Below are positions 5,392 through 8,922 of a stretch of DNA of 8,922 bases, in pieces. How positions within the stretch are numbered: position 1 is the stretch's first letter; every line of letters begins with the position of its first letter. A program made the position numbers and the translations under genes. The DNA is from an uncultured Chlorobiales bacterium (GTDB taxonomy: Bacteria; Bacteroidota; Chlorobiia; Chlorobiales; Thermochlorobacteraceae): positions 1 to 8,922 of the forward strand of contig CALGMC010000146.1 in the NCBI GenBank assembly GCA_937959145.1, written 5' to 3'. The notes beneath the pieces are model-generated. The model worked only from the letters and a program-made list of their open reading frames with translations. It had not been told where the DNA came from and did not search any database.

Positions 5392-6882
5392 ATGAAGCGA
5401 CTTGCATCACTCGGCTCGGTAATCTTTTTTATCACGCTTGGCGCATTCGCCAACGACGTGCAAGTGAGCGGCATCACGCTCACCGGCGACAATCCAAACG
5501 GACAGCCCGCATTTACCAACGTGCAATTCAATCTCTCTTGGAAAAATTCTTGGCGCGACGCAGGCGCACCCGCTCCAACCGCAAACTGGGACGCTGTTTG
5601 GCTCTTCGTCAAATTCAAAGATGAATCAGGATTCTATCGTCATGCCACGCTTTCAGCCAATCCCGCGCACCACAACGGACAAGGCTTTACCGTCGCGCCT
5701 GCACCTGACGGAAAAGGCGTATTCATTCATCGCTCACAATCTGGTGCGGGCAATGTGAATTTGAGCAACGTTCAACTGCGATGGACCTACGGCGTCGACA
5801 TGACCGTCCCAATCGCCGCCGTGCAAGTGCAAGTCTTCGCTGTTGAAATGGTCTATGTGCCACAAGGCGCGTTCTTCGTCGGCGATAGCTCCTTTGCAAA
5901 CATCAACAATCAATTTGCGCGTGGCGGCTCTATTGAGCCATTTCTCATCACCAGCGAAAACGAACTGACGCTTGGCGGAACAAATACCAATAATCTCGTC
6001 AATCGAGATAATGCGGGTGGTGCTTCGCTCGATGACTTCACGAGCACGCAAACGCGCACTTTGCCTGCGGCTTTTCCAAAAGGATTCCGCGCGTTTTACT
6101 GCATGAAGTATGAACTAACCTTTGGTCAAATGGCGGATTTTTACAACAATCTTTCTGCGCAACAACTTTCAGCCATCGGCGGCGCGACGGCAAACTTAGT
6201 CGGCAACCGCACGGCAACTTTCACAGGCACGCATCCGAACCTCACTGCAAGCCGACCCGATAGAGCCATCGCCTATAACTTTTTTTCGGGGACGCAACGC
6301 GCCCTGCTTTACCTTGCATGGTCAGGATTAAGACCTATGACCGAACTTGAATTCGAGAAGGCATGCCGCGGCGTTGAAAAAGGTGTTCCCGGTGAGTTTG
6401 CTTGGGGCAATGCGTCTGCTGTTGCCGCAACGTCCATCAGCGGCAACGAAGACGGAACGGAAACCATTACCAACGCGCAAGCCAACGTCAATTACAACAA
6501 TGTAACACTGACCAACGGCGACGGCGGAACGGGTACGCTTCGTGTCGGAATTTTTGCCCGTAGCGGCACAGGACGCACTCAAGCAGGTGCTTCTTACTAC
6601 GGCATTATGGATTTGAGCGGCAACATCGAGGAAACCGTCGTAACCGTCGGAAACCAACAAGGACGAGCCTTCACAGGTGTTCACGGCAGTGGCAATCTGA
6701 ACCCCAGCGGCGGATTGCTCGGCAACGAAGTGTCGGACTGGGCTAGTTTGGCGAATAATTTCGGCTTAACTGTTAGAGGCGGAAATTGGAGCGACACCTT
6801 TCTCAGAATCAGAGTCTCCGACCGATTCGCACCATCAACAAACAATAGAAGCAATTTAAGAGGCGTTAGGACTGCACCGTAA
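5392..6882 (+). CDS. Secreted SUMF1/FGE-sulfatase-domain protein, non-catalytic type
   Basis: I choose ATG 5392 rather than earlier in-frame codons because it yields a signal peptide (residues 1-20, cleavage after AFA before N21) and starts 2 bases after the preceding stop. The 496-residue product has an N-terminal beta domain (~21-150, with LSWKNSWR and NWDAVWLFVKF) found in similar Bacteroidota proteins. A C-terminal SUMF1-like domain (~151-496) follows, with VEMVYVPQGAFFVGD, the FYCMKYELTFGQMADF segment, RPMTELEFEKACRG, FAWGN, YGIMDLSGNIEE and RGGNW. True formylglycine-generating enzymes have catalytic cysteines just after RGG(S)W; here that part reads SDTFLRIRVSDRF and the only cysteines are C237 and C325. 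The domain is therefore probably a structural or binding C-type-lectin-like fold. GldJ and GldK of T9SS/gliding share this domain but are lipoproteins; this protein lacks a lipobox. Residues ~166-230 are an unusually long Asn/Thr-rich insertion. Confidence 0.9.
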   Translation: MKRLASLGSVIFFITLGAFANDVQVSGITLTGDNPNGQPAFTNVQFNLSWKNSWRDAGAPAPTANWDAVWLFVKFKDESGFYRHATLSANPAHHNGQGFTVAPAPDGKGVFIHRSQSGAGNVNLSNVQLRWTYGVDMTVPIAAVQVQVFAVEMVYVPQGAFFVGDSSFANINNQFARGGSIEPFLITSENELTLGGTNTNNLVNRDNAGGASLDDFTSTQTRTLPAAFPKGFRAFYCMKYELTFGQMADFYNNLSAQQLSAIGGATANLVGNRTATFTGTHPNLTASRPDRAIAYNFFSGTQRALLYLAWSGLRPMTELEFEKACRGVEKGVPGEFAWGNASAVAATSISGNEDGTETITNAQANVNYNNVTLTNGDGGTGTLRVGIFARSGTGRTQAGASYYGIMDLSGNIEETVVTVGNQQGRAFTGVHGSGNLNPSGGLLGNEVSDWASLANNFGLTVRGGNWSDTFLRIRVSDRFAPSTNNRSNLRGVRTAP

Positions 6883-6907
6883 GCCAAAACATTCAACGCT
6901 AACAACA

Positions 6908-6913
6908 AAGGAG
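6908..6913 (+). promoter_or_regulatory. Strong Shine-Dalgarno site for the T9SS cargo gene
   Basis: AAGGAG lies 6 bases before ATG 6920. It stands out because the upstream cassette genes and the minus-strand genes lack such a site, so the T9SS cargo may be made at higher levels than the coupled SUMF1-like protein from the same transcript (inference). Confidence 0.8.
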
Positions 6914-6919
6914 CAATCT

Positions 6920-7543
6920 ATGAAAAAACAGATTTTGCTTACAGTCGTAATGCTTCTCGCTTCACAATGGCTCCTCGCTCAAAAATTTCAGGGCGGCAGT
7001 TATGACGGAAGCGCGAGCGTGTCGTCGGGAGTGATAACTTTGGTGGGCAGTCCAACAAGTTACACTTACACGAATCCACGCTTTTTCGGCGGCAGTTATG
7101 ATGGGTTCAGTTCGGTTGCGTCTGACACGCTTACATTAAACGGCGCAAGCACGGCATTTATCTATTCTAATCCGCGTTTTTTTGGCGGCAGTTTCAGTGG
7201 CGCATCGACCGTTCGTGGCGATAGCATCTTCACGCTCGATGTAGAAGAGAAAACCCCAAGCGTGAGGATTCCGAAAGACTACGCGCTGGCGCAGAACTAT
7301 CCAAATCCGTTTAATACGACAACCATGATTCAGTATGACCTGCCGTTTGCAAGCGCGGTGCGGTTGGAACTTTTTGACATGCTTGGAAGGAAAGTCGCAA
7401 CGCTTATCAACACAACGCAAAGTGCAGGAACGCATGCTTATACGCTCCGTGCGTCAGACTTCGCGCTTTCATCGGGCATTTATTTTTATCGCTTGCAAGC
7501 AGGGGAGTATGTCCATACGCGAAAAATGGTGCTGGTGAAGTGA
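6920..7543 (+). CDS. Small T9SS-exported protein with 32-residue repeats
   Basis: The 207-residue product has a signal peptide (1-20, cleavage after LLA before Q21). Three 32-residue repeats follow (22-53, 54-85, 86-~106), then a short linker and a type A T9SS C-terminal sorting domain (~119-207). The sorting domain shows YALAQNYPNPFN, IQYDLP, VRLELFDMLGRKVATL, SGIYFYRLQAG and the terminal KMVLVK. In known T9SS cargo this domain directs export across the outer membrane and is then cleaved. The mature protein would thus be little more than the repeats, each with a FxGGS(Y/F) core. No enzymatic domain is visible, so an adhesive, matrix or scaffold role is possible (inference). The gene follows the SUMF1-like gene by 37 bases and is likely co-transcribed. 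Confidence 0.92.
   Translation: MKKQILLTVVMLLASQWLLAQKFQGGSYDGSASVSSGVITLVGSPTSYTYTNPRFFGGSYDGFSSVASDTLTLNGASTAFIYSNPRFFGGSFSGASTVRGDSIFTLDVEEKTPSVRIPKDYALAQNYPNPFNTTTMIQYDLPFASAVRLELFDMLGRKVATLINTTQSAGTHAYTLRASDFALSSGIYFYRLQAGEYVHTRKMVLVK
6983..7237 (+). repeat. Three 96-base (32-residue) in-frame tandem repeats
   Basis: The GGS core falls at residues 25-27, 57-59 and 89-91, an exact 32-residue (96-base) period. Two full copies end in N-P-R (52-54 and 84-86), and each is followed by F-F-GGS. The first two copies share the bases GGCGGCAGTTATGA followed by C or T; the third is diverged (GGCGGCAGTTTCAG) and stops after TL (residue 106). The exact period suggests tandem duplication with length selection, so copy number may vary among strains. 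Confidence 0.9.
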
Positions 7544-7565
7544 AAAAAGTTCCCCCATTTTTTCA
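7541..7565 (+). terminator. Weak A/T hairpin at the end of the cassette
   Basis: TGAAAAAA (7541-7548, starting with the stop codon) pairs perfectly with TTTTTTCA (7558-7565) around a GTTCCCCCA loop. The T-run is in the right arm rather than after a GC-rich stem, so this is a weak intrinsic terminator at best. Its placement at the stop codon makes it the best candidate for ending the 5183-7543 unit. Confidence 0.35.
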
Positions 7566-7631
7566 ATACAAGTGAGGAAAAACGACCTGAGAGAAGTCGT
7601 TATGGACGAAAACGGCGGTAAGTGTTGAATT

Positions 7632-7698
7632 AAAAACAACTTAAAAACGATAAGAAAGCACTGAAAAAGCGAGAAAATCGTTTCGCGATTCGGAAAAA
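7632..7698. promoter_or_regulatory. Phased A-tracts, probable intrinsically curved DNA
   Basis: A-tracts occur at 7632-7636, 7643-7647, 7655-7657, 7664-7668, 7674-7677 and 7694-7698. Centres are about 11, 11, 10, 9.5 and 20 bases apart, i.e. in phase with the helix. Phased A-tracts are known to bend DNA and often act upstream of promoters. The array ends about 12 bases before the TATAGT at 7711, consistent with a curved upstream promoter element or nucleoid-protein site (inference). Confidence 0.5.
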
Positions 7699-7719
7699 TC
7701 GTGCGACCTTTATAGTGTT

Positions 7720-7744
7720 TTTTGAATCAATCAAAGATTCAAAA
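7720..7744. promoter_or_regulatory. Perfect 9-bp inverted repeat in the leader
   Basis: TTTTGAATC (7720-7728) and GATTCAAAA (7736-7744) are exact complements with a 7-base AATCAAA loop, and a T-G pair can extend the stem. No T-run follows on either strand, so it is not a standard terminator. It sits 36 bases before the membrane gene's start, right after the TATAGT. It could be an operator or a 5' UTR hairpin. Confidence 0.4.
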
Positions 7745-7768
7745 GTGTAGTAAGTAGTAACCTATCCC

Positions 7769-7772
7769 GGAG
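7769..7772 (+). promoter_or_regulatory. Shine-Dalgarno site for the membrane protein gene
   Basis: GGAG is followed after 7 bases by ATG 7780. The spacer is the repetitive TAGTAGT, part of a (GTA)3 run reaching into the start codon. This site fixes the choice of start. Confidence 0.7.
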
Positions 7773-7779
7773 TAGTAGT

Positions 7780-8922
7780 ATGAATTATCCTTTTCCTGTC
7801 CCAGACCCAATCCCGCTTCCCGCACCTGTTTGGCTCTTCAAGATATTAAATGTTGTAACGCTTGGGCTTCACTTCGTTGCGTTAGAAATTTTAATTGGAG
7901 GATTGCTCATTGTTGCAATCCTTAATTATTTCGGCACGAAGTCGGGGGCGTCGTTAGAGGTGAATCGTGCCGCGAGTTTGATGGCGCGGCGTTTGCCGAT
8001 TGTGATGACTTATGTCATCAATTTGGGCGTGCCGCCGCTTCTTTTTACGCAGGTGCTTTATGGGCAAGCCCTTTACACGAGTAGCGTTTTGATTGGGTTG
8101 TGGTGGATTTCTGTTATTGCAATATTAATACTTGCTTATTGGCTACTTTACAAAGTCGCCGAGCGAACAGAGGAAAACCAAAATGCATGGCATATTGCGA
8201 TTGGCTCGTGGCTCTTGATTGGATTGATTGCGCGAATTTACGCCACAAACTTCACGCTCATGCTTCGCCCCGAAGATTGGCAATCGCTCTATGAAAATTC
8301 CGCATTGGGCACAATGCTCCCAATGAGTGACCCAACCACAACGCCGCGCTGGGTGATGATGCTCACCGGTGGGTTCGCGGTGGCAGGAGTGTGGATGATA
8401 TGGCTTTCCACAACCTCGAGAGCTAGCGAAACCGTCGGCGCGTATTTGAGCAAATTAGGTGGAAAAATTGCTGCAGTTTTCTTCCTGCTTCAACTCGGTG
8501 CGGCGTATTGGGTATTTCTCGCACAGCCCGAAGTCGTCAAAGAGTCGCTCACCTCACAATCGCTTTATCTCGTTACAGGCTACGGCTGGATAGTGCTCAC
8601 CGTAGCATTAATCGCACTGTCGGCTGTGGCGATTGTGCGCAAGCCCTCGCTCTTCTTATCGTGGAGCGGAGCAGCGGTCGTCTTACTCTCCATGCTCACA
8701 ATGGTGCTTTATCGTGATGGCATTCGCGACCTGACCTTGCTCGTTAAAGGCTTTGATGTTTGGGATAGAAATATCGTGACAAATTGGTCGGTCGTAGCCA
8801 TCTTCCTTGTGCTTTTTGTAGTGGGTCTTGGCGTGATTGGTTGGCTGTTGTCGGTCGTGATGCGCTCCAAAGAAGAAGGGGAAATTAAACTTAATCCATC
8901 GTTTGCAACTGAATCTACAAAG
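7780..8922 (+). CDS. Polytopic membrane protein, CydA-like first helix, 3' end beyond the window
   Basis: The frame runs 381 codons from ATG 7780 to the last base without a stop, so it is cut at the window edge. The visible tail (residues ~362-381) is hydrophilic, so the end is probably near. About nine transmembrane segments are visible: ~18-50, 72-93, 100-127, 138-160, 190-211, 228-250, 266-287, 292-308 and 333-360. The first helix (TLGLHFVALEILIGGLL) recalls the cytochrome bd subunit CydA, where the equivalent His binds heme. The second to third helix carries GVPPLLFTQVLYGQALYTSS (residues 83-102), a signature I associate with uncharacterised membrane proteins found near multiheme cytochromes in other phyla; that is from memory. 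Only two histidines are visible, H31 and H138, and there is no CxxCH. A heme- or quinone-linked respiratory role is possible but unproven. Confidence 0.8.
   Translation, partial: MNYPFPVPDPIPLPAPVWLFKILNVVTLGLHFVALEILIGGLLIVAILNYFGTKSGASLEVNRAASLMARRLPIVMTYVINLGVPPLLFTQVLYGQALYTSSVLIGLWWISVIAILILAYWLLYKVAERTEENQNAWHIAIGSWLLIGLIARIYATNFTLMLRPEDWQSLYENSALGTMLPMSDPTTTPRWVMMLTGGFAVAGVWMIWLSTTSRASETVGAYLSKLGGKIAAVFFLLQLGAAYWVFLAQPEVVKESLTSQSLYLVTGYGWIVLTVALIALSAVAIVRKPSLFLSWSGAAVVLLSMLTMVLYRDGIRDLTLLVKGFDVWDRNIVTNWSVVAIFLVLFVVGLGVIGWLLSVVMRSKEEGEIKLNPSFATESTK

Larger units (their letters stand above)
7544..7779. other. Leader region upstream of the membrane protein gene
   Basis: No gene is visible here. 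The region contains an AACGAC/GTCGTT hairpin (7581-7601), a run of phased A-tracts (7632-7698), an AATCG/CGATT hairpin (7676-7690), a TATAGT that could be a -10 element (7711-7716, without a good -35) and a 9-bp inverted repeat (7720-7744). It also has a tandem GTAGTAA pair (7747-7760) and a (GTA)3 run at the start codon. Such density of structure suggests regulated expression of the membrane protein gene, which is inference. Confidence 0.5.

Noticed and set aside
5734..6684. Minus-strand frames of 105 and 118 codons inside the SUMF1-like gene
   Set aside because: They lie wholly antisense to conserved SUMF1-domain codons and show no motif.
7136..7435. A 99-codon minus-strand frame inside the T9SS cargo gene
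   Set aside because: It is antisense to the repeats and the sorting domain and has high Cys/Arg composition typical of shadow frames.
7711..7716. TATAGT as a confident promoter
   Set aside because: No acceptable -35 element is found at 16-18 bases upstream, and the Bacteroidota -7 motif TAnnTTTG is not matched, so I mention it only as a candidate.

Overview
The window most resembles a bacterium of the Bacteroidota/Chlorobiota supergroup, possibly a Chloroherpeton- or Ignavibacteria-like lineage. The main evidence is a C-terminal type IX secretion (T9SS) sorting domain of the 'LAQNYPNPFN' kind. Secreted repeat proteins, a methylmalonyl-CoA epimerase beside rho and mixed use of Shine-Dalgarno sites fit this. 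The placement is inferred from family style, not from a search. I see no rRNA, tRNA, CRISPR array, insertion sequence or prophage gene.

Minus-strand half (1-4687): three genes read leftward. First is rho (transcription terminator, 4687 to 3350). It is followed after 45 bases by a methylmalonyl-CoA epimerase (3304 to 2891), probably in one operon. After a 296-base gap comes a very large secreted protein (2594 to beyond base 1). It has a signal peptide and at least four ~105-residue beta-rich repeats, and it stays open for all 864 visible codons. This gene is easy to miss because its stop lies outside the window.

The divergent intergenic region (4688-5182) is AT-rich and holds an 8-bp inverted repeat but no recognisable RNA or convincing gene.

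Plus-strand half (5121-7543): a tightly packed cassette. A possible 21-codon leader ORF overlaps a 68-aa small protein by ATGA. That protein's stop is 2 bases before the start of a 496-aa secreted SUMF1/FGE-like protein without the family's C-terminal catalytic cysteines. After 37 bases and a strong ribosome binding site comes a 207-aa T9SS cargo whose exported part is almost only three 32-residue repeats. The set looks like a surface or envelope module: small cytosolic protein, periplasmic or secreted lectin-fold protein and T9SS-exported repeat protein. The joint function is inferred.

Right end (7544-8922): a 236-base leader region contains A-tracts phased with the DNA helix, several inverted repeats and short tandem repeats. 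It precedes a polytopic membrane protein (about nine TM segments, 381 codons visible, open at the window end). That protein belongs to a conserved but poorly characterised family whose first helix resembles the cytochrome bd subunit CydA.

The features most worth following up are the truncated giant repeat protein, the coupled SUMF1-like/T9SS-repeat cassette, the curved-DNA leader and the CydA-like membrane protein.
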